Assembly: GCF_010686725.1 (NCBI RefSeq)
Contig: NZ_JAAGWZ010000004.1
Coordinates: 186,001-250,000, forward strand
Direction of reading: 5' to 3'
Source of the DNA: Galbitalea soli
GTDB lineage: Bacteria > Actinomycetota > Actinomycetes > Actinomycetales > Microbacteriaceae
Length of the DNA: 64,000 bases
Of this stretch, positions 43,827 through 52,558 are shown piece after piece. Position numbers and translations under genes: made by a program. Within the stretch, counting starts at the first letter, position 1, and each line of letters opens with the position of its first letter. The notes under the pieces are model-generated. The model was given only the letters and a program-made list of their open reading frames with translations. It was not told the origin of the DNA and did no database searches.

Positions 43827-43844
43827 ACTTCACAGAGTGAAAGT
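43827..43844. promoter_or_regulatory. IclR-type operator, site 3 (imperfect)
   Basis: ACTTCACAGAGTGAAAGT, with perfect inner arms TTCAC/GTGAA, lies 40 bases upstream of the beta-glucosidase start and overlaps the pobA stop codon. Confidence 0.45.
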
Positions 43845-45017
43845 GAGGGGCCACCCGGTGTACGCCTCGGCGAGGAAGGTGCTGCCCGCGCGGGAGCCGG
43901 CGACCGAGCGGAGCTCGCCGAAGCGGCGCTGGCGGTCGAACGCGCTCTCCTCCGGCGTCGCGTGCAGCATCGATGTCATCCACCAGGAGAAGTGCTGTGC
44001 GCGCCAGATGCGCTCGGAGGCCGCCGCGGCGTAGCCGTCGAGCAGCCCGCGCCCGCCGCCCGCCGCCTGCTCGCGGAGCGCGGCGTGCAGCAGCACCACG
44101 TCGGCGACGGCGAGGTTCATGCCCTTGGCGCCGGTCGGGGGCACGGTGTGCGCGGCGTCGCCCAGGAGGAAGACGTTGCCGCGCGAGAGCCCCCGCGCGA
44201 CGAAACTGCGGAACCGCAGCACGTCACGCTGGAAGATCCGACCCTCGATGAGCCGGGTGCCGCCCACGCGGCGCTGCAGGCCGTCCCAGATCTCGGCGTC
44301 GCTCATCGTGGTGTGGTCGAGCTCCGGGTCGCACTGCAGGTACATGCGCTGCACGGTCTCGCTGCGCTGGCTGATGAGCGCGAAGCCCTCGTCGGAGGCG
44401 CTGTAGATGAGTTCGGGTGCGCTCGGCGGGGCCTCGCACAGGATGCCCAACCAGGCGAACGGGTACTCGCGGAAGTACCCCGGCGCATCCGTCCCGTTGA
44501 TCGCCTTGCGCACCACGCTGCGGGAGCCGTCGGCGCCCACCAGCACGTCGGCGGTGATCTCGAACGGAGCACCGTCGGCGTCAGTTCCCACGACCACCGG
44601 GGTGGCGGAGTCGGCGTCGCGAACGGCGGTGGCCGACCATCCGAATCGCACCTCGCCGCCGTCGGCGCTTCGTCGGGCGAGCAGGTCGCGGAGCACCTCG
44701 TGCTGCGGGTACAGCCAGACCGCGCGACCGGTGAGCTCGGTGAGGTCGATGCGGTGGGCCGCGTCGTCGAAGTGCAGGTCGATGCCCTCGTGGCGGTGGC
44801 CGTCGACCAGCACGCGCTCGGACGCGCCCGAGGCGACGAGCAGATCGACGGTGCCCTGTTCGAGGATTCCCGCGCGAATGGTCGACTCGATCTCGTCGCG
44901 ACTGCGGTTGTCGATGACGATCGACTCGATGCCGTCGCGGTGGAGCAGGTGGGAGAGGAGGAGGCCGGCCGGCCCCGCTCCGACGATCGCGACGCGCGTT
45001 CGAAGCCGCGTGGTCAC
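43830..45017 (-). CDS. pobA: 4-hydroxybenzoate 3-monooxygenase
   Basis: The 395-residue flavoprotein hydroxylases 4-hydroxybenzoate to protocatechuate using NAD(P)H and O2. FAD motifs are clear: VAIVGAGPAGLLLSHLL (residues 9-25), DG motif GADGSRSVVRKA (about 157-168) and GD motif FLLGDAAHTVPPTGAKGMNLA (about 279-299). The length is exactly that of PobA. The GTG start, with GAGGAGG upstream, overlaps the pcaC stop by GTGA. It is the last gene of the pca operon, feeding 4-hydroxybenzoate into the same pathway. Confidence 0.94.
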   Translation of the reverse strand: MTTRLRTRVAIVGAGPAGLLLSHLLHRDGIESIVIDNRSRDEIESTIRAGILEQGTVDLLVASGASERVLVDGHRHEGIDLHFDDAAHRIDLTELTGRAVWLYPQHEVLRDLLARRSADGGEVRFGWSATAVRDADSATPVVVGTDADGAPFEITADVLVGADGSRSVVRKAINGTDAPGYFREYPFAWLGILCEAPPSAPELIYSASDEGFALISQRSETVQRMYLQCDPELDHTTMSDAEIWDGLQRRVGGTRLIEGRIFQRDVLRFRSFVARGLSRGNVFLLGDAAHTVPPTGAKGMNLAVADVVLLHAALREQAAGGGRGLLDGYAAAASERIWRAQHFSWWMTSMLHATPEESAFDRQRRFGELRSVAGSRAGSTFLAEAYTGWPLTFTL

Positions 45018-45430
45018 GGTGCCTCCTCGGCGAGCACCTCGCGGGCGATGCCGAAGGCGTGATTGGCGGCGGGCACCCCCGCGTAGATGGCGGACTGCAG
45101 CAGCACCTCGATGATCTCGTCGTCGCCGAGACCGTTGCGGCGAGCGGCGCGCAGGTGCATGGGCAGCTCGTCCCAGCTGCCCAGCGCGATGAGACTGCTG
45201 ATGACGGCGATGCTGCGATCGCGCCGGGCGAGCCCCGGGCGGGCCCAGATCTCGCCCCACGCGTAGCGCGTGATCAGGTTCTGGAACTCGCTCGTCACCG
45301 GCGTCGTCGCCGCGATCGCGCGATCGACGTGGGCGTCGCCGAGCACCTCGCGCCGCACGGCGAGGCCCGCATCGTAGCGGTCGTCGTCGTGGCGGGGGGC
45401 GTCTCGGCCCGGATCGGTGGGGTCGGTCAT
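45014..45430 (-). CDS. pcaC: 4-carboxymuconolactone decarboxylase
   Basis: The 138-residue protein converts 4-carboxymuconolactone to 3-oxoadipate enol-lactone. The CMD block reads DELPMHLRAARRNGLGDDEIIEVLLQSAIYAGVPAANHAF (about residues 88-127). Unlike in some actinobacteria it is not fused to PcaD (PcaL) but overlaps pcaD by ATGA. GAGGAG precedes the ATG. Confidence 0.95.
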   Translation of the reverse strand: MTDPTDPGRDAPRHDDDRYDAGLAVRREVLGDAHVDRAIAATTPVTSEFQNLITRYAWGEIWARPGLARRDRSIAVISSLIALGSWDELPMHLRAARRNGLGDDEIIEVLLQSAIYAGVPAANHAFGIAREVLAEEAP

Positions 45431-46209
45431 CCGTGCTCCTCGAAGAAGGCGGTCAGCAGTTCGGTCACCGCGGCGGGCTGCTCGGCGGGGGCGAGGTGGC
45501 CCGCCTCCGGGAGGCCGGCGAGTCGGCCGTGCGGCACCCCGCTTGCGATTTCGGCGGCCGAGGCCTGGGGGGTGACCGCGTCGTGGCCGCCCCACACCGC
45601 GAGCACCGGGGTCGCGATCTCGGCCAGACGCGCGCGGACGTCGTACCCGGCGAGGGCCTCGCAGCACAGGGCGTAGCTCTCGTCATCGGCGTCGCGCAGC
45701 GAGTGCAGCAAGCGGCCGGAGAGATCGGGGTCGCGCGCCATCGAGCCCGGGGCGAACCAGCGCTCGGCGCTCGCGACGACGAGCGAGGCGGTGCCCGTGC
45801 TGCGGGCCGCCCGGGCGCGCTCCCTCCAGCCCTCCGGCGAACCGATCACGGCGCCCGAGCAGAGGATCGCGGCGGCCCTCACGAGCCCTGGTCGCGCGAG
45901 CAGGAGTTCGAGCCCGACCGCGCCGCCCATCGAGACGCCCGCGAACAGGATGCCCGGCTCATCCGCGCCCGCCTCCTCGGCGAGCGCGGCGACCGCGAGC
46001 GCCAGCTCCGCCATCGTGAACGGGGCGGTGGCGGCGGGAGAGCGCCCGTGCCCGGGCAGGTCCCAGCGCACGACGCGGTAGCGCTCGCTCAAGCGGGTGG
46101 CGGCGGGCTCCCAGACGAGGGTGGAGGTGCCGAGCGAGGGTCCGAGCAGCAGGAGCGAGGCATCCGCGGGGCCGACCGGCGCGGTCGCGCTGATCGCGGG
46201 AATCGTCAC
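45427..46209 (-). CDS. pcaD: 3-oxoadipate enol-lactonase
   Basis: The 260-residue alpha/beta hydrolase opens the enol-lactone to 3-oxoadipate. WDLPGHGRSP near residue 55, nucleophile Ser in FAGVSMGGAVGLE (about 95), Asp in AVWGGHDAVTP (about 208) and His in EAGHLAPAEQP (about 236) form the triad. The GTG start overlaps the pcaB stop (GTGA) and the stop overlaps pcaC (ATGA), keeping the enzymes of consecutive steps at one ratio. Confidence 0.94.
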   Translation of the reverse strand: MTIPAISATAPVGPADASLLLLGPSLGTSTLVWEPAATRLSERYRVVRWDLPGHGRSPAATAPFTMAELALAVAALAEEAGADEPGILFAGVSMGGAVGLELLLARPGLVRAAAILCSGAVIGSPEGWRERARAARSTGTASLVVASAERWFAPGSMARDPDLSGRLLHSLRDADDESYALCCEALAGYDVRARLAEIATPVLAVWGGHDAVTPQASAAEIASGVPHGRLAGLPEAGHLAPAEQPAAVTELLTAFFEEHG

Positions 46210-47573
46210 GAACGGTGTCCCAGCGCGAGCAGGGCGGCGTCGATGATCGAGTCCGATTCGCCGAGATAGCGGGCGGGGTCGAGCAGATCCGCGACCGTCG
46301 CCTCGTCCACCGCGCCCGTGGCGAGCAGGAGCGCGGCGAGATCCTCGCCCGCGGTCGCGCGATCGAGGAGCCGGGTCACGACCGCGGCGCCGAGCACCGG
46401 CGACAGGGCGAGCGCGACGCGCTCGGCGAGCAGCAGCGCACCGCCCGCGTCGAGGGTGGCGCGCATGCGGCCGGTATCGACGCGCAGGCCCGCGACCAGC
46501 TCGGCGGCGGTCGCCGCGGTGCCGAGCGCGAGCCGCAGCAGCTCGCGCAGTGCCGGCCATTCCGCGTGCCACGGGCCGTCGGGGCGCTGGTCCGTGGCCA
46601 GGGCGGCGCTACGGTGCAGCTCGGCGGCGAGTGCCGGAGCGCGCTGGCCGGCCGAACGGATCAGGATGCTCTGCACCGGGTTCTGCTTCTGCGGCATCGT
46701 CGACGAGCCGCCCCCGACGCCCTCGGCGAGTTCGGCGATCTCGCTGCGGGCCAGCGTCGCGACCGAGGTCGCGATCTGGCTGAGCGCGTCGACCACGGAG
46801 GCGAGCGCGTCGCCGAGCCGGGTGACCGGCGCGCGGCGGGTGTGCCAGGGCGCCAGCGGGGCCTGGAGGCCGAGTTCGGCGGCGAAGCGGGCGGGGAGCT
46901 CGCGGGCGGCCGCGCTCCCACCGATCTCGCGGAACGCGGCGAGCGTTCCCGATGCACCGCCGAGCTGGGCGGGGAGCGCGGCGCCGCGGCCCACGCCGGT
47001 GCCGGTGCCGGTGGCGGGCAGCCCGCTGCGGGCATCCCGAACCGCGAGCGCCCAGCCCGCCGCGACGAGACCGAAGGTGGTCGGGGTGCTCTGCTGGGTG
47101 AGGGTGCGCGCCGCCATGAGGGTGCCGCGGTGGGTGTCGGCGAGCGCGGCGAGAGTCCGCTCGACCTCGCTGAGGGAGGTGTCGATGGCGGCCACCGCGC
47201 GGCTCGCCACGAGCATGAGGGCGGTGTCGACGATGTCCTGGCTGGTCGCGCCCCGGTGCACCCAGCGCGAGGCGGTCAGGTCGCCGACGTCGACGAGCGC
47301 CCGCAGCTCGGCGACGAGCGGGATCACCGGGTTGCCGCTCGCGACCGCCCGCCGGGCGAGCTCCGCGGGGTCGGGCCGGTAGCCCGCGAGCACGATCTCG
47401 ATGACCTCGGCCGCCTCCGCGGGGGTGATTCCGACCGCGGTGGACGCGCGCACGAGGGCGAGCTCGGCCTCGACCATCGCCCGCGCGATCGCGGCGTCCG
47501 AGACGAGCGCGTCGCGCCCGGCCGTGATCGGCGAGAGCAGGCCGACATCGAGCGCCGCGTCATCGGTAGGCAA
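46206..47573 (-). CDS. pcaB: 3-carboxy-cis,cis-muconate cycloisomerase
   Basis: The 455-residue member of the fumarase/aspartase superfamily converts 3-carboxymuconate to 4-carboxymuconolactone. The family signature GGGSSTMPQKQNPVQS (about residues 265-280) and ASRWVHRGATSQDIVDTALML (about 95-115) are intact. I set the start at the TTG at 47573, 14 bases inside pcaG, since no in-frame ATG or GTG occurs before the conserved domain; GGGAGAGA lies upstream. This is the only gene of the pca operon with a TTG start. Confidence 0.92.
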   Translation of the reverse strand: MPTDDAALDVGLLSPITAGRDALVSDAAIARAMVEAELALVRASTAVGITPAEAAEVIEIVLAGYRPDPAELARRAVASGNPVIPLVAELRALVDVGDLTASRWVHRGATSQDIVDTALMLVASRAVAAIDTSLSEVERTLAALADTHRGTLMAARTLTQQSTPTTFGLVAAGWALAVRDARSGLPATGTGTGVGRGAALPAQLGGASGTLAAFREIGGSAAARELPARFAAELGLQAPLAPWHTRRAPVTRLGDALASVVDALSQIATSVATLARSEIAELAEGVGGGSSTMPQKQNPVQSILIRSAGQRAPALAAELHRSAALATDQRPDGPWHAEWPALRELLRLALGTAATAAELVAGLRVDTGRMRATLDAGGALLLAERVALALSPVLGAAVVTRLLDRATAGEDLAALLLATGAVDEATVADLLDPARYLGESDSIIDAALLALGHRS

Positions 47574-48114
47574 GGAACACCGTCTCTCCCTCGCCCTGCA
47601 GGCGGATGTCGTGGCGCAGCCAGCCCTCGGCGGTGCGCTCGGCGACGAGGGTCGCCCGTTCCGTCGGTGCGAGGCTCGACAGCAGGGGGTCGGCGACGAG
47701 CGCCGTCGTGTCGTCGGGCAGGTAGATGCGCGTGTGCAGCTTGTCCTGCAGGCCGCGGGCGAAGACGATCGCCGCGATGAACGGGGCAGCACCGGGTCGT
47801 GCTCCGGGGGTGAGGGTCCAGAACCGGTAGGCGCCCTCCGCGTCGGTCGCCGCGCGCCCGAACCCGGTGAAGTGCAGGCCGTCACGGCGGAGCGAGCCCG
47901 TGGCGCGCGGGGCCGAGCCGCGCGGGTCGGTCTGCCAGATCTCGAGCTGGGCATCCGGCACCGGCGCACCGTCGCCGTCGAGCACCCGCCCGAACAGCGC
48001 GATCGCGCCCGGGCTGTGCGGCGTGACGAGCTCGGGGCCGCCGGGGTAGGGCATCCCGTAGCCGAAGAACGGGCCCACCGTCTGGCCGGGGGTGGGGGCG
48101 AGTCGCGCGCTCAT
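47560..48114 (-). CDS. pcaG: protocatechuate 3,4-dioxygenase alpha subunit
   Basis: The 184-residue subunit starts RLAPTPGQTVGPFFGYGMPY, the usual PcaG beginning, and has the dioxygenase core VLDGDGAPVPDAQLEIWQTDPRG. The iron ligands of the beta subunit (the His-x-His pair) are missing, as expected for alpha, which shapes the active site. It overlaps pcaH by ATGA. Together they open protocatechuate between the two hydroxyls. Confidence 0.95.
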   Translation of the reverse strand: MSARLAPTPGQTVGPFFGYGMPYPGGPELVTPHSPGAIALFGRVLDGDGAPVPDAQLEIWQTDPRGSAPRATGSLRRDGLHFTGFGRAATDAEGAYRFWTLTPGARPGAAPFIAAIVFARGLQDKLHTRIYLPDDTTALVADPLLSSLAPTERATLVAERTAEGWLRHDIRLQGEGETVFLAYR

Positions 48115-48881
48115 GCCTCGCCGCCCTCCGGTTCGAACCAGGTCGCCTGCGGCCCGGTCAGGATGATGTCCCAACGATAACCCAGCGCCCATTCCGGGCT
48201 CGTGAGCTCGTGGTCGTAGCTCGACACCAGCCGGTCGCGCGCGGACTGCTCGGGGATCGACTGGTAGATCGGATCGAGGGCGAAGAGCGGGTCGCCGGGG
48301 AAGTACATCTGCGTCACGATGCGCTGCGTGAAGGCGTTGCCGAAGAGCGAGAAGTGGATGTGCGCCGGGCGCCAGGCGTTGGCGTGGTTGCGCCACGGGT
48401 AGGCGCCGGGCTTGATCGTGGTGAAGCGGTACGCGCCGTCGTCATCGGTGAGGCAGCGCCCCGCCCCGGTGAAGTTGGGGTCGAGCGGCGCCGGGTGCTG
48501 GTCGCGCTGGTGGATGTAGCGACCGCCCGCGTTCGCCTGCCAGATCTCGACGAGCTGGCCGCGCACGGGGTGCCCGAGGTCGTCGAGGACGCGTCCCGAG
48601 ACGACGATCCGCTGCCCGAGCGGCTCGCCGCTGTGCTGGATGGTGAGGTCGGCCTCGAGTTCGCCGACGTCGCGCTGACCGAACGCGGGGGAGACGAGCT
48701 CGATCGTCTCCGGGTCGACGAGCTTCGGATTCTTGGTGGGGTGGCGGAGGATGCTCGAACGGTACGGGGCGAAGTCGAGCAGCGGGCCGGTCGCGCGCGG
48801 GGCGCCGCCGGCGACGGCGGCCTCGTACTCGGCGTGGCGGGCCGCGATCTCGGCGGACAGCGCTGTCTGGGTGTCGGTCAC
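48111..48881 (-). CDS. pcaH: protocatechuate 3,4-dioxygenase beta subunit
   Basis: The 256-residue catalytic subunit holds the Fe(III) ligands: Tyr in GGRYIHQRDQHP, Tyr in GAYPWRNHANAW, and the His pair in RPAHIHFSLFG (about residues 184-194). RSSILRHPTKNPKLVDPETIEL near residue 45 is typical. The GTG at 48881 gives the normal length. Only a weak GAGG lies near it; GACGCT six bases upstream could be a poor -10 element, so the gene may have internal promoter activity besides the operon message. Confidence 0.95.
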   Translation of the reverse strand: MTDTQTALSAEIAARHAEYEAAVAGGAPRATGPLLDFAPYRSSILRHPTKNPKLVDPETIELVSPAFGQRDVGELEADLTIQHSGEPLGQRIVVSGRVLDDLGHPVRGQLVEIWQANAGGRYIHQRDQHPAPLDPNFTGAGRCLTDDDGAYRFTTIKPGAYPWRNHANAWRPAHIHFSLFGNAFTQRIVTQMYFPGDPLFALDPIYQSIPEQSARDRLVSSYDHELTSPEWALGYRWDIILTGPQATWFEPEGGEA

Positions 48882-48930
48882 GGCCTCAGCGTCGCAGAGC
48901 GGATGCCCTGCCTCCAGCACTTCGTCCCAC

Positions 48931-49689
48931 TCAGTGGGCAGCCAGCGCAGCCCCGATCGCCGCGGCGGTCCGCACCACGAGCGGCGCGATGCGCCCCTCG
49001 TCCGCCCGCCCGATGTGGGTGACGACGCCGAGCGCGGCCGGGGGCAGCCCCGCGACGACCGGGAGCGCGGCGGCGATCGACACATTGCCGAGCGTCATCT
49101 CCTGCCGCGTCGTGGCGTAGCCGCGCGAACGGGTGCGCTCGATCTCGGCGCGCAGCGGCGCCTCCTCGGTCAGCGAGAAGGTGGTCTCGCGCTCGCGGGG
49201 GATCAGGAAGTAGCGGGCCAGCCACTCCTCGTCGCGGCCGGCGAGCAGAGCCCGGCCGACCCCCGTCGTGTGCAGCGGCAGGCGGCCGCCCATGCGCGTC
49301 ACGGTCGGGATCGAGCTCGTGCCGGTGACGCGCGCGACGTACAGCGCGTCGGTGCCCGCGAGCACCGCGAGGTGCACGTTCTCGCCGGTCGCCTCGTAGA
49401 GCGTCTGCAAGTGGGGAAGGGCGCGTTCGCGCATCCGCAGGCTGAGCGGGGCGAGCTCGCCGAGCTCCCAGAGGCCCGAACCGAGCGTCACCGTGCCGTC
49501 CGGCAGGCGGTCGAGCATGCCCAGAGCGACCAGCTCCGCAACGAGGCGGTGCGCCGTCGACCGGGCGAGCCCCGCGCGGCGGCCCAGTTCAAGCGGGGTG
49601 AGCGGGTCGTCATCCTCGGTGAAGGCGCGCAGGAGTCCGAGCGCGCGGCCCAGCACGGTGGCGCCCGGGGTCGAGGTGCGTCCCGCCAC
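48931..49689 (-). CDS. IclR-family regulator inside the pca operon
   Basis: The 252-residue protein has the winged HTH (about 10-70, LGRALGLLRAFTEDDDPLTPLELGRRAGLARSTAHRLVAEL) and the IclR effector domain (NVHLAVLAGTDALYVARVTGTSSIP and TTGVGRALLAGRDEEW). It is distinct from the PcaR-like protein encoded just upstream, so the operon has two IclR regulators. It may sense another aromatic intermediate or control the divergent or downstream genes. It starts at GTG, nine bases after the pcaR stop. Confidence 0.9.
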   Translation of the reverse strand: MAGRTSTPGATVLGRALGLLRAFTEDDDPLTPLELGRRAGLARSTAHRLVAELVALGMLDRLPDGTVTLGSGLWELGELAPLSLRMRERALPHLQTLYEATGENVHLAVLAGTDALYVARVTGTSSIPTVTRMGGRLPLHTTGVGRALLAGRDEEWLARYFLIPRERETTFSLTEEAPLRAEIERTRSRGYATTRQEMTLGNVSIAAALPVVAGLPPAALGVVTHIGRADEGRIAPLVVRTAAAIGAALAAH

Positions 49690-49698
49690 GGCGCGGCC

Positions 49699-50487
49699 TC
49701 AGCGCGGCTGTCCGGGGCGGAGGGCGCCCAGCGGGGTGTGCGGGCGTGCCTGCGCGACCGCGGTGTCGATCGCGGCGGCCGTCTCCAGCACCGCGGGCAG
49801 GAACTCCGTTCGAATGCGCTCGAGGCTCGCCGTCGCGGTCGTCGTCGACACGTTGATCGCGGCGACCACCCGCCCGTCGGCACCGTGGATGGGCGCGGCC
49901 ACCGAGCGCAGACCGCGCTCGAGCTCCTGGTCGACGATCGCCCAGCCCTGTGCGCGGACGGTCTCGAGCACCTCGCGGCGGTCATCCGGCCAGGCGGACT
50001 CGGGGCCCGCCGCCAGCAGCACGCGCCCCATCGAGGTGATCGCGGCGGGGAAGCGGGTGCCGATCGTGATCGCGACGTTCATGATGCGGCGGGTGGGAAC
50101 GCGCGCGACGTAGACGATCGCGTCGCCGTCGAGCACTGAGAGCGAGGTCGACTCCTCGAGCCGATGCGAGAGCTGTTCGAGGAACGGTTCGGCGAGCTCC
50201 GGAAGGCTGAGGCCCGCCAGGTAGCGATAGCCGATCTCGAGGATCCGCGGCGTGAGCCGGAACAGTCGTCCGTCGCTCGCGACGTAGCCGAGCTCGGTCA
50301 GCGTGAGCAGGAAGCGACGCGCGGTCGCCCGGTTCAGCCCGGTGCGCGCGGCCACCTCCGAGAGGGTCAGCTGGGGGTGCTCGGCGTCGAAGGAGCGCAC
50401 CACGTCGAGTCCACGGGCGAGCGACTGCACGAACTGGCCGCTCGCCTCGGGGGCGGCCGCCTCCGATTCCGCGGCCCGGGGTTCCAT
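49699..50487 (-). CDS. pcaR: PcaR/PobR-type IclR regulator of the beta-ketoadipate pathway
   Basis: The 262-residue protein begins FVQSLARGLDVVRSFDAEHPQLTLSEVAARTGLNRATARRFLLTLTELGYVASDGRLFRLTPRILEIGYRYL, the N-terminal pattern of PcaR/PcaU/PobR activators, with effector domain to residue 250. These respond to beta-ketoadipate, protocatechuate or 4-hydroxybenzoate. The ATG at 50487 overlaps the pcaF stop as TGATG with GGAGG upstream; a GTG one codon earlier is possible. Candidate sites are the GTGAACSGATG repeats at 51672-51721. Confidence 0.9.
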   Translation of the reverse strand: MEPRAAESEAAAPEASGQFVQSLARGLDVVRSFDAEHPQLTLSEVAARTGLNRATARRFLLTLTELGYVASDGRLFRLTPRILEIGYRYLAGLSLPELAEPFLEQLSHRLEESTSLSVLDGDAIVYVARVPTRRIMNVAITIGTRFPAAITSMGRVLLAAGPESAWPDDRREVLETVRAQGWAIVDQELERGLRSVAAPIHGADGRVVAAINVSTTTATASLERIRTEFLPAVLETAAAIDTAVAQARPHTPLGALRPGQPR

Positions 50488-51659
50488 CACGCCTCCAACA
50501 CTACGGCGAGCCCCTGCCCCACTCCGATGCAGATCGCGGCGACACCGACCCCGCCCCCGCGGCGACGCAGCTCGTGGGCGAGGTGACCGATGATCCGGCC
50601 GCCCGACGCCCCGAGCGGATGACCGATCGCGATCGCCCCGCCGTGCACGTTGACCTTCGCCGGGTCGAGCTCCGGCCAGAGCCGCAGGCAGGCCAGCGAC
50701 TGCGCGGCGAAGGCCTCGTTGAGCTCGACGAGGTCCACCTCGGCCCAGCTGCGCCCGGCGCGGGCGAGGGCGCGGTTCGCCGCCTCAACCGGGGCGATGC
50801 CGAAGATGTCGGGGTCGTTGCCCGCGACCCCGCGGCCGGTGATCCGCGCGAGCGGCTCGGCGTCGATCGGCGGGCGCTCCCCGCCGATGAGGAGCAGCGA
50901 GGCGCCATCGTTGAGGGGCGAGGAGTTGCCCGCGGTCACGGTGCCGTCCGGGCGGAAGGCGGGCGCGAGCGGGGCGAGCGACTCGACCGAGGCATCGGCC
51001 CGGATCCCCTCGTCGCGGGTGAGGGTCGTGCCGGGCACGGGGACCACCTCGTCGTCGTACACGCCGGCGTCCCACGCGGCGGCGGCCGCCCGGTGACTGC
51101 GCGAGGCGAAGGCGTCCTGCTCCTCGCGCGAGATGGCGAAGCGGTCGGCGAGGATCTCGGCGGTCTCGCCGAGGGCGACCGTCCAGCGGTCGGGCATGGC
51201 GGGGTTGGTCATCCGCCAGCCGAGGGTCGTGGAGTGCATGGTGGCGGGCGCGGGGGAGTAGGGGCGCTCGGGCTTGAGGGTGACCCATGGGGCCCGGCTC
51301 ATCGACTCGACGCCCCCCGCGAGTACGAGTTCGGCGTCACCGCTCTCGATCGCCCGGCTGGCCTGGATCACGCTCTCGACGCTCGACCCGCACAGCCGGT
51401 TGACGGTCACGCCGGGCACCGTCGTGGGCAGCCCGGCGAGCAGCGCCGCCATGCGTGCGACGTTGCGGTTGTCCTCCCCGGCCTGGTTCGCGTCGCCGAG
51501 GATCACGTCGTCGATCGCGGCGGGGTCGAGCCCGGGGTGGCGCGCGAGCAGCGCGCGCACGGTGTGGGCGGCGAGGTCGTCGGGGCGGATTCCGGCGAGG
51601 CCCTTGCCCAGGCGGCCGAAGGGGGTGCGGATGGCGTCGTAGACGAAGCTCGCGGTCAT
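50487..51659 (-). CDS. pcaF: beta-ketoadipyl-CoA thiolase
   Basis: The 390-residue thiolase cleaves 3-oxoadipyl-CoA to succinyl-CoA and acetyl-CoA. Nucleophile Cys lies in NRLCGSSVESVIQ (about residue 89), GGVESMSRAPW follows, and the second catalytic pair is in GGAIAIGHPLGASGGRI (His about 347) and ICIGVGQGLA (Cys about 377). AGGAG precedes the ATG. It is the first gene of the nine-gene pca operon, divergent from pcaI. Confidence 0.94.
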   Translation of the reverse strand: MTASFVYDAIRTPFGRLGKGLAGIRPDDLAAHTVRALLARHPGLDPAAIDDVILGDANQAGEDNRNVARMAALLAGLPTTVPGVTVNRLCGSSVESVIQASRAIESGDAELVLAGGVESMSRAPWVTLKPERPYSPAPATMHSTTLGWRMTNPAMPDRWTVALGETAEILADRFAISREEQDAFASRSHRAAAAAWDAGVYDDEVVPVPGTTLTRDEGIRADASVESLAPLAPAFRPDGTVTAGNSSPLNDGASLLLIGGERPPIDAEPLARITGRGVAGNDPDIFGIAPVEAANRALARAGRSWAEVDLVELNEAFAAQSLACLRLWPELDPAKVNVHGGAIAIGHPLGASGGRIIGHLAHELRRRGGGVGVAAICIGVGQGLAVVLEA

Positions 51660-51775
51660 GGCTGTTCTCCTGTGAACGGATGCGCGCCCCGGCGACCGGT
51701 TGTGCGCATCGTGAACCGATGTTCTAATAGTGATCGTACCGCTCGCCCGTGACCGTTCCAATGGAGGACCGCCGA
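51660..51775. promoter_or_regulatory. pcaF/pcaI divergent promoter region with direct repeats
   Basis: GTGAACGGATG (51672-51682) and GTGAACCGATG (51711-51721) are direct repeats with centres 39 bp apart. TTGTGC (51700-51705) and TCTAAT (51723-51728), 17 bases apart, could be the pcaI promoter. IclR activators of this family bind such repeated sites. Confidence 0.5.
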
Positions 51776-52558
51776 ATGGACAAGACTTTCGCCTCGGCGG
51801 CCGCCGCGGTCGCCGACATCCCGCGCGGTGCGACGCTCACCGTGGGCGGCTTCGGCCTCGTCGGCGTACCGATCGTGCTGATCCGCGCTCTGCTCGAGCA
51901 GGGCGCGAGCGAGCTCGAGGTCGTCTCCAACAACTGCGGTGTCGACGGCTGGGGGCTCGGGGTGCTGCTCTCCTCGGGGCGGATCCGCCGCATCATCGCC
52001 TCCTACATCGGTGAGAATCGCGAGTTCGCCCGCCAGTATCTCGGCGGCGAGGTGGAGGTGGAACTGACGCCCCAGGGCACGCTCGCCGAGCGGATGCGCG
52101 CGGGGGGAACGGGCATCCCCGCGTTCTTCACCCCGGCCGGGGTGGGCACGGTGGTCTCCGAGGGCGGAATGCCGTGGCGCTACTCGCCCGACGGCTCGGT
52201 CGCGATCGTCTCGCCCCCCAAGCCGACCCAGCGCTTCGACTCGCTCGGCGAATCCCGCGAGTACGTGCTGGAGCACGCCATCCGCTCCGACTTCGGGCTC
52301 GTGCGGGCCGCCCGCGGCGATCGCCACGGCAACCTCGTCTTCGAGAAGTCGGCGCGCAACTTCAACCCGCTCGCGGCGATGGCCGCGCGCGTCACGATCG
52401 CCGAGGTCGACGAGCTGGTCGAGCCCGGGGAGTTGGATCCCGACGAGGTGCACCTGCCCGGAATCTACGTCGACCGGGTGATCCAGCTGACGCCGGAGCA
52501 GTCGGCCGAGCGACCCATCGAGAAGACGACCGTGCGGTCACGGGAAGGAGCGCGCTGA
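51776..52558 (+). CDS. pcaI: 3-oxoadipate CoA-transferase subunit A
   Basis: The 260-residue alpha subunit moves CoA from succinyl-CoA to 3-oxoadipate. [25 protein letters not shown] (about residues 20-44) is the CoA-transferase A motif, and [27 protein letters not shown] is near 185. The ATG at 51776 is preceded by GGAGG at good spacing; an upstream in-frame ATG at 51761 lacks one. It overlaps pcaJ as TGATG. Confidence 0.94.
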   Translation: MDKTFASAAAAVADIPRGATLTVGGFGLVGVPIVLIRALLEQGASELEVVSNNCGVDGWGLGVLLSSGRIRRIIASYIGENREFARQYLGGEVEVELTPQGTLAERMRAGGTGIPAFFTPAGVGTVVSEGGMPWRYSPDGSVAIVSPPKPTQRFDSLGESREYVLEHAIRSDFGLVRAARGDRHGNLVFEKSARNFNPLAAMAARVTIAEVDELVEPGELDPDEVHLPGIYVDRVIQLTPEQSAERPIEKTTVRSREGAR

